A DNA stretch of 64,000 nt from Bostrychus sinensis (taxonomy: Eukaryota > Chordata > Actinopteri > Gobiiformes > Eleotridae). The stretch is taken from NCBI GenBank assembly GCA_020698575.1, contig CM036245.1, forward strand, positions 10,975,979-11,039,978, given 5' to 3'. Shown here in pieces: positions 24,236 through 36,085 of this stretch; the first letter of the stretch is position 1, and each line of letters begins with the position of its first letter. A program made the translations under genes and the position numbers. The notes under the pieces were generated by a model that was not told where the DNA came from, did no database searches, and saw only the letters and a list, made by a program, of their open reading frames with translations.

Positions 24236-24359
24236 TTATCACATATTGTAAACACAAAGCACCATATCATATGATGGACGCTATACTGAATAACATGGAT
24301 CACCCAATGCAGTTGGCCTTGGGACAACAGCTGGAGGTTAAAAATACAGTACATAGATA

Positions 24360-24998
24360 CAGAGGTGGAAAGTAACTTCACTCTTTTATGCTCTTTTACT
24401 TTTTATTTTACTTTTATTTTGTAATCCATACTTTTAAATCATAGCAGTAGTAGCAGCAGTATTATAGTACATTTCGATGTGCTATCTTCTACTTAAGTAA
24501 ACTTTTGCACAAGTAACATTTGCACACAAGAAGGTCTTAGCATATTCTCTGTGTTACCTCTGGGTGCTCTGGTTTCTCCCATCAACCTAAAACATGCAAC
24601 ATAGGCTAATCCTCCAGCTAGTTACTTCTGACCAGGATCCTAGCTCAGATCTGGAGACAGGTTGCCCCAGCAGCATTGAAGAATTGGTCAAATGCAGAGG
24701 AAAGTCTACCTTACCTTACTTTTACTTGTGTAATATTATTTAAAAGGAACAGTACTTTTATTCATTCATTTATGATCCTTATTATCGTTAGGGGTTGCAG
24801 GGATTGGGTCGCAGGGCTGACTTAGATACACACACAGAGACAGACAACCATTCACTCTCATTCATCCACTAGGGGTGATTTAGAGTCACCAGGTCACCTA
24901 ACACATGCACGTCTTTGGACGGTGGCAGGAAGACTGTATTTTTCACACAGTACTTACACTTGAGTACAAATCTGGAGTACTCCTTCCACCTCTGCACC
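24360..24998. mobile_element. element with GGTGGAAAGTA-type ends and inserted SINE-like sequence
   Basis: The left end CAGAGGTGGAAAGTAACTTC and the right end GTACTCCTTCCACCTCTG are inverted. The interior 24555-24915 has SINE-like text (GGTGCTCTGGTTTCTCCC, AACACATGCACGTCTTTGGA). Confidence 0.62.
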
Positions 24999-26084
24999 CG
25001 TCCAATACAAAATAGAGACTCTACAGAATCTGTCCCTGTATTAAAAGAAAGCTCGTAACATCTGAACAAAGTTAAATGTGAACTTTTTTGCAGCAACAGA
25101 CTCCCCATCACCGAGCACAAGTGTAGCCTCACAGAGCGGTGTGCGTTCTCCTGCAGAGCGCCATGGCACCGGGATTTGAGTCTTTTTTTTCTGCCAGAAC
25201 CGTACTCTCTCTGTGTCTCCTATTTCCTAAAACTGGCTCTCATCAGCGGGATGCAGTACTTTGGGCGCTCCATGGGGCCTCTCCACACAACTCTACACTC
25301 CCCCTGTCATTTCCACCCTTCACACCCCCCTTTATCCCGTAGCCTCTTATCTCCGCCGCTCGGTCTTCCCTCCCCTGTTATTCTCCTCTGATTGTGCTGT
25401 GCCAGCCCTCCACCTGTTAGGGCTAAACGCTGGGCTCTAATCCTCCTGTGGTCCTATACTGCAGCCGGATGAGTGCGGTGAGCTGGGAGCGAAAATGAAA
25501 AAAAAAAAAAAACATTCTTAAACGATAAACTCCTAGAGATGTTCTTGGGTACCCCTTCCTTCGCTTTACCCTCCAAAAAAGACAGTGAAGATCTCTCACA
25601 GCAGCTCGATGCGTTGCAAAAGCAGAACAAGAGAAAGCCTGAAACAAAGCGTTCAAGAGCAAGAAAAAACGAGCAACACAAACCCTCATCTATCTTGTCT
25701 GTCCTGTGTATCTTGCACAGAGCGGGGAGATGGATTAGTGGGCCGCTTGTTTGGGAGTTGGAGGGGGGTAGTTTTGCAAGAGGCCACTGGTGAATTAGTT
25801 GTGGTGTTGTTTAGAGAAGTAGCATCCTTTGTGTCAGATCAAAATGTGTGGAGATGAGCGAGAACGCTTTAAAACAGGAACTGGAAATGTGTTTTCATAT
25901 TCTGTGTCAAGTTTGACTGTGAGCAGCAGACAGAGCAGAGACAAAAGGTTGTGCCTCCTTCTGGATTTCTTATATTTTTGCCTGTGTCACACTTATATGT
26001 TGTGGATAATTAACCTTTTTTTTTTATTATTAGACAGAGATAACCAGAGAATATACAAAATTCTGTTTTTAAAAGATGATTTCA

Positions 26085-26605
26085 TTAATTAAAGGAATAT
26101 ATTATGCTTTTATGTGTCTTTTTAAACCAATCTGTGTGGCCTCTAGAACACCATTGAATGTTTTATAACCTTTAAAAGTATTATATGACTAAAAAAGCTT
26201 TTTCAATATTTACTTTACTACTGCCATAAAGAAAGAAGGTGAAGAGACCGGCAAAGGGCAGCAGAGTGCAGAGCTCATACACTAAAAAAAAGATAAAAAA
26301 AAACAAACAAAAAAACAAACTGTTTACTTCCTTAAACTTTTAGTATGATGTTGTTTTACTACAAAATGAAACATAGCTGTGAGGAATCAGTGGAAACAGA
26401 GCTGTACATCATTTTTTGGATAAATTAATGAGAGCAGACTGGATGTTGAGCGTTCTGAGGCCTCAGAAACTCAATGCCAGAGAATACAAGATTACTCAGG
26501 CAGGCGTGAATGAAACAAAACACAACTCCAGGTATGTTTTGATGTGGGACCAATATGGTAGAAATCTCAGAAAAGTAAATTTTGCATAATATACCCCCTT
26601 TAAGA
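26085..26605 (+). mobile_element. TTAA-type MITE, subfamily B
   Basis: Both ends are visible: TTAAAGGAATATATTATGCT and GCATAATATACCCCCTTTAA. The interior shares GTGAGGAATCAGTGGAAACA and AATGAGAGCAGACTGGATG with other copies. Confidence 0.8.
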
Positions 26606-26914
26606 ATTTCATAATCCAAAACATTTAAGTGTGAAAAATATGCAAAAATATCAGAAATCCACAACTCTGCACTGTGTTTACAGGACATAGTTAAGTTAAG
26701 TTGTAATAAATTTGGCTCAAATGGCACTCAACTATCAAAGCTATCTTGTGTGAAACATTAGAGACTTTGCAATAACCAGATTTGCCAACAAAAACCTTTC
26801 ATTTCTTTGTATTTGTTTAGTCTATATGCTCCATTTGAGTTTCTGATCTAAGACAGGCAGAAAAATAACATGGCATACAAGAATAATACCTGAGTGACAT
26901 AATGAATGAGGCCT

Positions 26915-27185
26915 GCACTGTGGCAGAGTGGTTAGCGCTACTGCCACTCAGCAAGGAAGTTGTAGGTTCAATCCTTGGTCGGCTGCCAACTTCTATTCTA
27001 AATTGCCTCTGTTGAATGAGTATGAGAGTGAATTTTTGTTTGTCTGAGTATGTTTCTGTGTGAGCGCCGCAGCTTTAACTGTCCACTGTCCAGGGTTTAG
27101 GCTGGACAGTGGCTGAAGGCCTATCGTTGCTGGGATAAGCTCCGGCCGCCCAGGACCCCTCGCAGTAACAGTAACAGTAACACAA
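26915..27185 (+). mobile_element. tRNA-derived SINE with a GGATAAGCTCC-type tail
   Basis: GTGGCAGAGTGGTTAGCGCT and GTAGGTTCAATCCTTGG are the A/B-box region. The body ends GCTGGGATAAGCTCCGGCCG then a CAGTAA triple repeat. Related fragments: 43825-43930, 45060-45215 and 49455-49650. Confidence 0.78.
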
Positions 27186-27397
27186 AAATAATTTTACACT
27201 TAACACATCAGCTTAGAAAAGTTTGTGGATTCTTTTGCAATTCCTGAAAGCCGGCAAAGCATGACAGTTGCTTTGTTTTGATACACAGACAAGCAGCACA
27301 AAGAATGAAAAATGAACACCATTTTTTTTTTTTTTTGTAGGATTTTATAACAATAACGCCATTATGCAACTTTCTGTTTGAGTATGCACAGCCTTAC

Positions 27398-27564
27398 CTT
27401 TATGCTCTTGTCCAGACTTTCCAGTGAGTTGATGTCCAGCCCCTCCTTGCAGGCCTGCAGGCAGGAGATGACCTTCTGACTCTCGATCTTCCCCGGCCGA
27501 ACGGTCAGTCCCGACAGGCTGCCTCTGAAGTACTGCGTGAACCGCGGCTTGGTCACCTCTCCAC
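27398..27564 (-). CDS. clstn2: calsyntenin-2 internal exon (LNS/LamG-like domain, part 2)
   Basis: This exon is 167 nt: two bases complete the Gly codon from the preceding exon, then 55 codons follow. It reads GEVTKPRFTQYFRGSLSGL and continues through RPGKIESQKVISCLQACKEG to LESLDKSIK. The FRGSLSGLT stretch is the closing part of the LNS domain, and the cysteine pair in SCLQACKEG is typical of calsyntenins just after it. The acceptor is TGCCAG before GTGGAG, and the donor is AAAG before GTAAGG, a strong consensus. The exon ends on a codon boundary. Introns of 9849 bp upstream and 3925 bp downstream separate it from its neighbours. Large introns fit CLSTN2, the biggest of the vertebrate calsyntenin genes. 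The exon is intact. Confidence 0.92.
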
Positions 27565-28142
27565 CTGGCACACACAGACACGGCCCGGGTTGATGTCGTC
27601 TATTACCACTAATGACCACTGTAATAGCGGGGTCTTCGTCTACAGCCTTTAATTAGGAGGCCTCGTGGGGCCTGGTCCCGGCTGTAATTGGCCTGATAAG
27701 ATTCATGTTTACCGTCTCTATTGTGTGACTAAGCAGTTTTTGTGCTGCGAAAGTGCAAGTGTGAGCCATCTATCCCATCTAGGCTAAATAAAGGTAAAGA
27801 GAAAAGTCAACACATTTGGAAGATGTCCTCTGAACTCTGGAAAGGCCACCGGCAGCAGGACGAGCCTCCACACGACTCATTAGCTGAAAGGTTACTAGCT
27901 CTGGGCGTCAAAATTTCACCTTTTCAATGCTTATTCCGCCTTTTATTTATTCCACCACTTCTACTTTCCCAAATTTTGGCTGCGCCACACAACAGCACAG
28001 GGTATGGGAGGATTTGTAATAACATTTATCAGCACAAAGACTTCCATCAAAAGTCATTTGGGGGTTGCTCTTTTGTCTCAGCCAGCGAGACAAAGAAGCC
28101 AGACAGACGTGAAGTCACCAACAAATGCAGAATAATCTAAGT

Positions 28143-28947
28143 CGGTGCTTCTCAACTGGTCTGGCTTTGGGACATCACGCTATAATGACAAGTCGCGACC
28201 AAAAAAAGAGTGATTTTAAGTGACCAAAAGTATTGAATAAAGCACTTTGAACCTGAGATAGTATAATATAAAAATGCCCCAACACTCACCTCATTTCAAC
28301 CTCAGATGTGTAACAGTGACATTACAAATCTGGATTTTTAGCTTTTGTTGGGTTTCCTCTAGGGCTGCCCAATATTTCGCAAAATGATTGTTATCGCAAT
28401 ATCAGCAAAAGCAATATCTGTATCGCAAGAATCTAAATATATCGCCATAACGCTGTGGTCTTTCATCTGACAGAGATTTACACTGAAGAATCATTTTCCA
28501 CCAAAGTCTTAAAAGAACATGTGTTGCGACTAAATAAAAATGTTTAAAAAGTCCAGTTTTAGTGGTAATTTATTTAATTTAGTCACAGCTTAGCCTTGTT
28601 TTATTCCTGGTTTAGTCTGTGTTAAGTTTTGATTTTGTTGCTGTTTTGACTTGTAAATACAGGAACTTACATTTTTGTGAGATGTGTTGAATTTAACTTA
28701 CTATGTTAGAAAAGTAGGCTCTATTTTCAAATATCGCAATAATATCGCAATTTTCAACATAGTTATCAAATATCGCATGTTTTTTCCATATCGTGCAGCC
28801 CTAGTTTCCTCCATACGCCTGTGTTCCATACTGACAACATTTTTATTTATTTATTTTTTACCATTAAGCTTTTTATTTATCTATTTTGCCCTGGCAAAGG
28901 CCCGCGACCCACTTTTGGGTCCTGACTCACCAGTTGAAAATCACTAA
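28143..28947. mobile_element. outer hAT-like element interrupted by a second hAT-like MITE
   Basis: The left end CGGTGCTTCTCAACTGG and the right end CCAGTTGAAAATCACT are inverted. The inner edges carry CGCGACC motifs (28195 and about 28903). ATCTAAGT on the left and ATCTAAAT on the right differ by one base and may be the target duplication. Confidence 0.7.
28360..28803. mobile_element. hAT-like MITE (444 bp) with a perfect 8-bp target duplication
   Basis: The ends are TAGGGCTGCCCAATAT and ATATCGTGCAGCCCTA. GTTTCCTC is repeated exactly at 28352-28359 and 28804-28811. The interior is rich in ATATCGCAA in both orientations and has no transposase. Confidence 0.9.
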
Positions 28948-29113
28948 TCTAAATAAGTAGATACGCTTACTCAAGTAATTTATTGAAGTATATTTTACAA
29001 AAATAATAAAGTTGTTTTTTGTTTTTTTAACTTTTACTTGTGTTGGAAAATGTTTTGGTAACACTTTAGAATAACTCACCACAAGGCATTAATAAATATG
29101 TAATTCAATTTTT

Positions 29114-29368
29114 GGCCACACTTTATTTTACACTACACTTTTTACATTGTATCTACCTCCTTATTTACACTGTAACAAAATGTGTAACTAACTGTAATAA
29201 CATGTAACTACATTGTACTTACACGATGAAATTAAGTGTTAAGGTTAGTTAATAATCATGTAAGTACAATGTAGTTACATGTTATCAGAGTTAGTTACAT
29301 AGTTTGTTACATTGTAATTAATGAGGTAGATACAATGTAAAAAGTGCAGTGTAAAATAAAGTGTTACC
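29114..29368. mobile_element. foldback MITE (255 bp) with a perfect 8-bp target duplication
   Basis: Left arm 29114-29224 and right arm 29259-29368 are inverted copies for about 110 bp. The ends are GGCCACACTTTATTTTACAC and GTGTAAAATAAAGTGTTACC. CAATTTTT flanks both sides (29106-29113 and 29369-29376). The single strand would fold into a long hairpin with a 34-nt loop. Confidence 0.88.
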
Positions 29369-29614
29369 CAATTTTTTAATGAACAAATATTTTAAAGATA
29401 CTGAACGGACACTGATGAGCTTAATACTTATGATTTAACCATAAATAACAATGTTTATAACTCTCTGGTGTTTATTGATGTTAAAGTAATGTTTTGTGAA
29501 TAATCAATTAACTGGTTACTAACCTTTATTAATGCTGAACTAAGAAATTGGGTAGGTAGTAGTAGTAATAGTAGCAGTGATAGTAGCATACAAAACATTT
29601 TTTCAAGACTTAGG

Positions 29615-29757
29615 GCAGTGGTTCTCAAACTGGGGTATGGGTACTACTTTGGTCTTGGTTTAGTCCTAGTTAAGTTCTGGTTTAGTATTTTAAAACTGTA
29701 CTTGAAAAGCCAGATTTTCTGAGGTTGTACTTAACATAAAAACATTTGAGAATTACT
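29615..29757. mobile_element. short hAT-like MITE, same family as 55.9 kb
   Basis: It starts GCAGTGGTTCTCAAACTGGG and ends ACATTTGAGAATTACTG, with GGTTTAGTCCTAGTTAAG inside. Confidence 0.65.
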
Positions 29758-30259
29758 GGCCTAGTTCATTTATGTACCAAAATGAGTCTTTTTTAATATT
29801 TTCAAAGCTTAAAAAGCCTCAAATTACACCACGTCCTGTTCATTTAGAAGGTGACTGTTGCAGAAAATTAAAGTCCACCTCGTATATACTGCTGAATAAA
29901 AAACTCCCAGGTGAGCACATTTTGATATACACCAAGTCCAGTTTTTTTGGCAGGAAGAAAAGGTCTGCTATAAGGTCCAGCTTTGGTACGGACAGTTCCT
30001 TTTGGACCATTTCTCAAAAAATATATAACAAGAGAGCAGTATGTAGTTCAGTACAACAAAACAACATCTTTTCTTGGTCCCCCTTTGGCTTTTTAATGAA
30101 ATATATTTGACTTTTTCATTGTAATAGCAGTTTAATCTTCAGAGAGAGTCCTTTTGTTTCTCATATATTTGCTCTTCTCCATAATATAAGTCATATCTCC
30201 CTAAAGTTGTGTCTTATCTGTTACGTACATACCTGTAGTGAATGTGTATTTAACTGGGA

Positions 30260-31000
30260 TACATTACACAAAATTGACTTTTCTGAGCTTTCTCCCATGT
30301 TATAATGCTGTTCCCTCATCAAAAACATACCCGGAGTTCTGTTTTGTTTCATTCACGCCTGTTTGAGTAATCCGGTATTCTCTGCCGTTGAGTTTCTGAG
30401 GCCTCAAAACCCTTGGTTCCACAAACCCCCGCCCACTCCAGTCAGCACTGACCAATCAACAAGCCCTCTACATTCAGTCTGCTCTCATTCATTTATCCAA
30501 AAAACTGTGCACAGCTCTCTTTTAACTAAAGATGGTTAATTTTCTTTCACTGATTAATCGGTAGTCTTAACAAATGATTATCGATTAACCTTTAACCACT
30601 GGCTTGATATCATCTATCATTACATTTGATAACAAAAATTGCTCTTTATTAAATTTAAAGTAATAAACCATAATAAAAAGTGGCCATGTATAAGTATAAC
30701 CTTGTATATTTTCAGAAACAGTTGCTTAATTTTATTTTTAATTTGCTTTAACTCTCCAATAGTACTGTACCTTAACTCTACTGTGCAGCATAAACATTAA
30801 TTATTAGTATTTCTTTCAATCAATTATAACCATACTGCTGATTCACCACAAACACCCCTACTTTCCACTAATTCCTCACAGTTGTTTTTCATTTTGTAGT
30901 AAAACGTCATCATACAAAAAAGTTTAAGGAACAAAAAAGGGTTTTTTTCTGTTTCTGTTCTAAAATAGCCTAACAGCTCTGCAATCTACTGCCCCCTGCT
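30260..31000 (-). mobile_element. TTAA-type MITE, subfamily B, with an insertion
   Basis: The first part (30265-30515) reads in reverse of the 32.7-kb copy: TTGACTTTTCTGAGCTTTC, GACCAATCAACAAGCCCTCT. It resumes near 30862 with CTTTCCACTAATTCCTCAC and ends around CCCCCTGCTGGTCTC. The 345-bp insert between has ATTAATCG-type motifs but is not assigned. Confidence 0.68.
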
Positions 31001-31409
31001 GGTCTCTTTATGGCACCAGTAAAGCATTTATTGTAAACATGTTCTTGTTTTTTAAGGTTGCAAAACTCGATGTCAATTGGTTTAAAAATATGAATAAAAG
31101 CATAACGTAGCCTTTTTTTAAATGTAAAGCTGATTTCTACCTACTGCATTTTTTATGTCCACATATAGAAAAGTACATAGTCACCTTAAATATACCGTAG
31201 TTACAGCACTAATTTGTCAAACCCCATTTAAAGTTGTAAGAAACGTTCCCTGCCCAGTCAGCTTGAGCATTAACCAACATTAAGCTCATAATTTAGTCCC
31301 ATCTTTGGCACCATCTGCTTTGTAAGAACGAGCGGGAAATTCTGCCAAAATCCAGCCACACAGGAGAAGCCATTCTTATGATCGCACCATTAACATTTGC
31401 ACCGATCAA

Positions 31410-31550
31410 TAACACAGATTATCTCTTTATCATGGCTCCTGTCAGCGGGCGGGATACTTTACTAGGCAGCAGGTGAACATTTTGTCCTCAATGTGTTAGA
31501 AGCAGGAAAATCGCATATTAGGCAGGTGGTCATAATGTTATGCCTAATTG
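31410..31550 (+). mobile_element. MITE-like deletion derivative of the second Tc1 family
   Basis: About 95 bp of 5' leader (GATTATCTCTTTATCATGGC through TGTGTTAGAAGCAGG) is fused directly to the right terminal repeat (AGGCAGGTGGTCATAATGTT). The transposase gene is entirely absent. Confidence 0.72.
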
Positions 31551-32688
31551 GTGTCGCTTCAGAACAACTTTCTCCCTCTCTGCTGCTATTTTTTTCCACC
31601 TTTTCCCCGGAGATGTCCACCTAACCCGCAGCGTCCCCGCCCTGACAGATGTTATCAATTTAGGCTGCGGCCCGTAGAAGCCATTAAGGGTCCCAGGCAG
31701 GAGGAGAGAGGATTACCGAGATGCTCCGGAGCGGGGAATGATATGGAAGATAAAACCGCTGATCATCCCACTTTACTGAGGAGGCCTTTTTTTTATGTGT
31801 TGTCAGCTTTTTACACTCTGCCTTCTAGTTTTTTTTTTTACTGTGCTTTATGTATTTCAATTCGTCAAGAGCAACAGATGAGAGCAGATGAGGCCCGGCT
31901 GACCCTGATTTATAAGATCTGCGCTCTCCAAGTGCTTCTGCTTCTCAATAGATTACGGTTCCTTTGGTTATACTTTTTAACAACTGTGATATATACAGTA
32001 GAGTACTAAATCTTCAAAGTTCAGGGATAAATGCTCTTTTCGTTGAGCCACAAACCCTCATATCTCACTGACTGGTAAAGAATTAAATGTTCTTATATGT
32101 TCTTTTTAAGTTAGCATCTGCAGTCCCTGATGTGTCCGATGCACGTGGGCAGGTCAGAGGGTAAATATAGACTGACTGTGGGACAACTGCAGAGCCAGCG
32201 CTGACTCTCAGAGGTGAAGGAAGAAGGCTATTCTTTTATTGAGCCTTATAACTAAAGGGGAACAATGTTAAACCTTAAATTAAACAACTTCAGAGTCAGT
32301 GTAATGACTAAAGAAGTGTCAGAAATAAAATATAAGCGCTTATTTGTATGTTCTGGCGTATTTTTAACTTGATTTCTAACTAGCACGACAGTCAAACAGG
32401 GCAGTGTTCAGCGTTTGTGCATTGTGCGTTTGTGTATCTTGAAGCAGTGCGTTTGAAAGTGAAAGAAAAGGAGTGAAGCCGTGTGCTGGAGGTGCGGAGA
32501 TGGGCCGACCTCAGAGGAAACTGTAGCGCAGTCTGTCTAACTGTCTATCTAACTGGCCACAGCTGAAATACACTTACTTTTGGTGTTTTGGCTGGTGTGG
32601 ATAGGTTTAGCGGCCTAATTTAGTGATGCATTGCAAAAGTGAGGGAGTGAATTAAGCATGTGGAGGTAAAACACACAGAAATTGTGGT

Positions 32689-32711
32689 AAACAAACAAAC
32701 AAACAAACAAA
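32689..32711 (+). repeat. (AAAC)n microsatellite
   Basis: Five to six AAAC units precede an A-rich run just before a TTAA-type MITE. Confidence 0.93.
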
Positions 32712-32739
32712 AAAAGAGATAAAATAAAAATTATATATT

Positions 32740-33215
32740 TTTATATTGTTTTCTGTGGCTCGGTACTGAACAGCGCACAGCCCGGTTCTGGGGGCCTCTG
32801 CCTTAGAAACAGATAAAGAGAGCAGCAGAGTGCAAGAGAGTGAAGAGTGTTAACATCCTTTGAACATAAATTTAAAGAAAAAAGCTTTTTATCTGATGCT
32901 ATTTTGCTACAAAATAAAATAAAAAGTCTGTGAGGAATCAGTGGAAACAGAGCTGTAAACTGTTTTTGGTTAAATGAATGAGAGCAGACTGGATGTAGAG
33001 GGGTTGTTGATTGGTCAGTGCTTCCCGGAGTGGGCAGAGGTTTGTGCAACCAAGCATTTTGAGACATCAGAAAAGCTTTGCCAGAGACTACAACATTAAT
33101 AATGCGTGAATAAAACAAAACACAACTCCAGATATGTTTTTGATGAGGGAACAACATTATAACATGGTAGAAAGCTCAGAAAAGTTGATTTTGGCAAAAT
33201 ATAGCCCTTTTAAAA
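32740..33215 (+). mobile_element. TTAA-type MITE, subfamily B
   Basis: CTGTGAGGAATCAGTGGAAA, AGCAGACTGGATGTAGAGGG, TATGTTTTTGATGAGGGAAC and the right end AAAATATAGCCCTTTTAA place it in the family. A long frame on the other strand is only antisense to this repeat. Confidence 0.75.
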
Positions 33216-34129
33216 AACAAAACACCAATTATATGTATTACTAAAGTTATGGGCTTTTGCAATTTTTAGACCAGTTGCCCTCAGTTTAGCATCAGTGACT
33301 AAGGTTTATTAGAACATCAGGTCATTGTGTAGACAGTGCCTATAAGAAGCATACAATCAGCAAACTGTTAAATACAATGCATAAAGCTTTATGACTTTGT
33401 TGCTAAAGTCTTATTAAATGTATAAAGATTATCAATTATAGTGTAGTGGCATTACTTTGTATCATATTTAGAAATATCATTAAAAAGATAATTAAAAATA
33501 TTAATAACAACTTAAAGGGCTCACTTAATGAAACTTAGAACAAAATACCACACAGTCTATTTTTTAACCTCACATCTTCAGTTTATTCTCTGCTTTGCTT
33601 TATCTTTAACAGAAAAAGAAAAAAAAAACAATTTTGTCTCTGGCAGAGGCTTCTTTTAAAATATATAAGCACTGCACCACACTGCAATGGTTTCTGGGAT
33701 AAGATCGGGAAAAAATGATGTGAGTAAATTGAATTCATTGCGGCCGTGGTCAGCACAGACTCCTCTTTCATTTGATAATGCTGACTGGCCAGTTAAAGTC
33801 TACGGACCATGAAATTACAACATGAGTTTTAATGAAATGTTGCTGAAATATCATTGTTACGCGTGACTATGCTTTTATTTGCAAATGACAAGCTTTATTA
33901 TTAGTCAGCTGTTGGTGCCCTTTAAAACATATTGTTCAAATCTCTTTAGTTACTGATTTTTTATTCTGTATAAGATGAACTCTCCTGGACACAGCATGGC
34001 CGTCCTTTTTTTTTTAGTTTTTCCTTAAACTGATGGAGGGTCTAAGGGCGGGATGTTGTCTTGTACAGTCCATTTGCCTACTTCTGTAAAGCCATTTGAG
34101 GTGATGTTGAGCCATATAAAAAATAAATA

Positions 34130-34340
34130 GTTGCAGTTTCTCCGTTGTGGTAACCGACATTTCAGTGAAACGAATGGGAACCACACTAGCTCTATGTAGC
34201 AAGCTGGATTGCTGCAAGATTTGTGACGTTATAAACTCAAAACCAATCCAAATCCATCTTGTTAGGCTTTGTTTGGGGACCCACCATTGCAGGTTCAGAT
34301 CAATGGCAGTAACAGTAACAATCCCTTGTCAAAAACATGG
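34130..34340 (+). repeat. body of the fourth SINE-like family
   Basis: GGATTGCTGCAAGATTTGTG, AAATCCATCTTGTTAGGC and TTTGTTTGGGGACCC match 12.1-12.2 kb. A tRNA-like head is not recognisable. Confidence 0.5.
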
Positions 34341-34599
34341 CAGCGCCCAAAAATGTAACACATGCCGCTTTATATTTACAAAAGCAGCAAATATCCTCCA
34401 ACCATGTTTTCATTATAAAGTTCATTATTTACAGAAATGTAATGTATTCTACATCAGAATGACTAAAAGGCGGCTACAGACACTTTTTAGAATTTCACAA
34501 TAGTAATCCAGCCAGACTACAAGCCCATGGAAAAGACCACGTTCTGGACTTCATATGAAAAAGAAACAGAATAAAAAAACTTAAACAGTGCGAGACCTC

Positions 34600-35100
34600 A
34601 TGGATTTATAGGACTGGATGAAGATTTGGACTTCACTGTGTTTTTTAGACTGTTGGGTTATTCTATGTACTTTATCTGTAGTTTTTCCTTTGTATAGTTT
34701 GCTTTTATGTACTGTTAGTGTTTCTTGGTTAATGCTGCCATCTTGTGGCTCTTTATATACACGTCCACATGGGTGTGTTAACCCTTTATCACTCCCTCTT
34801 ACAGGTGGACAAACCCTATTGGTGGTATCTTTAAAACTCACATGACACACTTTACTTCTGACAGTTCACCTGATGAAGGCTGTAACGCCAAAACGCACTG
34901 AGGCTTTTTTAGTCTATTGTGACATGCCCTAAATAATAAAGGCTTTTTAACTTAATGAGAGCGCCTTGGGTATTTTCGTTGTTTTTGCATTGCCTTTCCC
35001 TTCTCAAAGAGCACCTCGTTTTTGATTTTCTTATACTACCTTCTGGAGGTCCAGGAAACAATCCTCCTTGCCTGCTTTTTAAAAATGTTTTCATTATGTT
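34600..35100. repeat. probable dispersed repeat around CACCTGATGAAGGCTG
   Basis: CACCTGATGAAGGCTGTAAC followed by GCCAAAACGCACTGAGG is a phrase I associate with repeated fish DNA. No ends or coding frame could be defined, so the limits are approximate. Confidence 0.35.
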
Positions 35101-35164
35101 GTTTTATATCATAGAGGTTTGTTGTTTAGCTACGTCATGAGTTGTTGCTATGATTAGCTAATAC

Positions 35165-35592
35165 CAGAGAAGTCCAAACTATGACCAGGGGCCAAATGCA
35201 GCCCGCAGACAAATATATAGTGGCAATCTGGACCTACTTTGCTTTTTGCTGCAAGCTTTCTGACTCCTTCATGTGACTGAGTCTCAATCAAAAATGATTC
35301 TACATAATCCAGCTTTTTAAAGACCTGGGTCATTAAGCTCAATGCATTGTGCATAGATCTCTGTCAACTCTTCTCCTTCCTAAATGTGTTGCTGCAGAAC
35401 AGTATCCAGAGTAAAACCTATGCCAAAGTACAACTGTGGATGATTCTGTGTGGAGATCTCTAAAAGAAGGAAGCAGTTGAATGGGACAGGCCAGTACGGT
35501 GAGGCAAATTCTGTCACCTATAGTGAGTGTCCTTCCTTCCTCATATATTTTTCAGTATTTGCCCCTCAAAGTTAAAGTCTTGGACACTCCTG
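35165..35592. mobile_element. hAT-like MITE (428 bp) with an 8-bp target duplication
   Basis: The ends are CAGAGAAGTCCAAACTATG and AGTCTTGGACACTCCTG. The flanks GCTAATAC (35157-35164) and GCTAAAAC (35593-35600) differ at one base. Confidence 0.8.
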
Positions 35593-35749
35593 GCTAAAAC
35601 AAATCAGGGTGCACAGCTTTTTTTTTCCAGTCACCTCTACAGGGATAAAGAGATCATGACAACAGACTTTCATGTGGATACGTTTTAACTGTTTTTGTGT
35701 TCACTCACAAGGCAGAGATGAGCAGAGGGAGGAGAATAGTTTTCCAGGA

Positions 35750-36085
35750 CATTTGACCCCCCCCATTTTCAACGAGAGACAACCTAGTTTGACATGAGTA
35801 ACTTGATGCTTTATGTGCAGAACTCCATGTGAATTTAACAGATAGATAAATGAGAGGGCTGCTTTGTAGTGACAGCGATTTCAGCCCTGAAATCATCAGA
35901 ATGAGTCTGGTGAAACGAGCAGGAGCACTTCCTGATCTCATGTTTCCACACAGCAAACAGGATTACTCAAACATGCGTGGATGAAACAAAATACTTCTCC
36001 AGGTATGATTTTGAGGAAGAAACATTATAATATGGTTAAAAGCTAAAAAAAAGTCAATTTAGCATAGTAATGGACCTTTAAGCAA
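35750..36085 (+). mobile_element. TTAA-type MITE, subfamily A, 3' two-thirds
   Basis: TGAAATCATCAGAATGAGTC, GGATTACTCAAACATGCGTG and a right end GCATAGTAATGGACCTTTAA are shared with the 45.5- and 54.7-kb copies. Confidence 0.65.

Larger units (their letters stand above)
23473..27397. other. clstn2 intron, 3.9 kb
   Basis: The frame joins across this intron without a missing codon. It contains a GAGACCAAG-type element (23715-24235), an element with GGTGGAAAGTA-type inverted ends and inserted SINE-like sequence (24360-24998), a TTAA-type MITE (26085-26605) and a tRNA-type SINE (26915-27185). Segment 25000-26080 shows nothing I recognise apart from an A-run at 25498-25513. Confidence 0.85.

Noticed and set aside
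27742..28140. 132-codon frame on the plus strand
   Set aside because: No resemblance to a known protein, no conserved motif, and located in an intron between repeats.
31548..32009. 153-codon frame on the plus strand
   Set aside because: It begins in the terminal sequence of a Tc1 derivative and runs through T-rich and repeat-like DNA. No domain is recognised.
32741..33157. 138-codon frame on the minus strand
   Set aside because: It is antisense to a TTAA-type MITE. Similar shadow frames occur in other copies at 2.1-2.4 and 7.7 kb.
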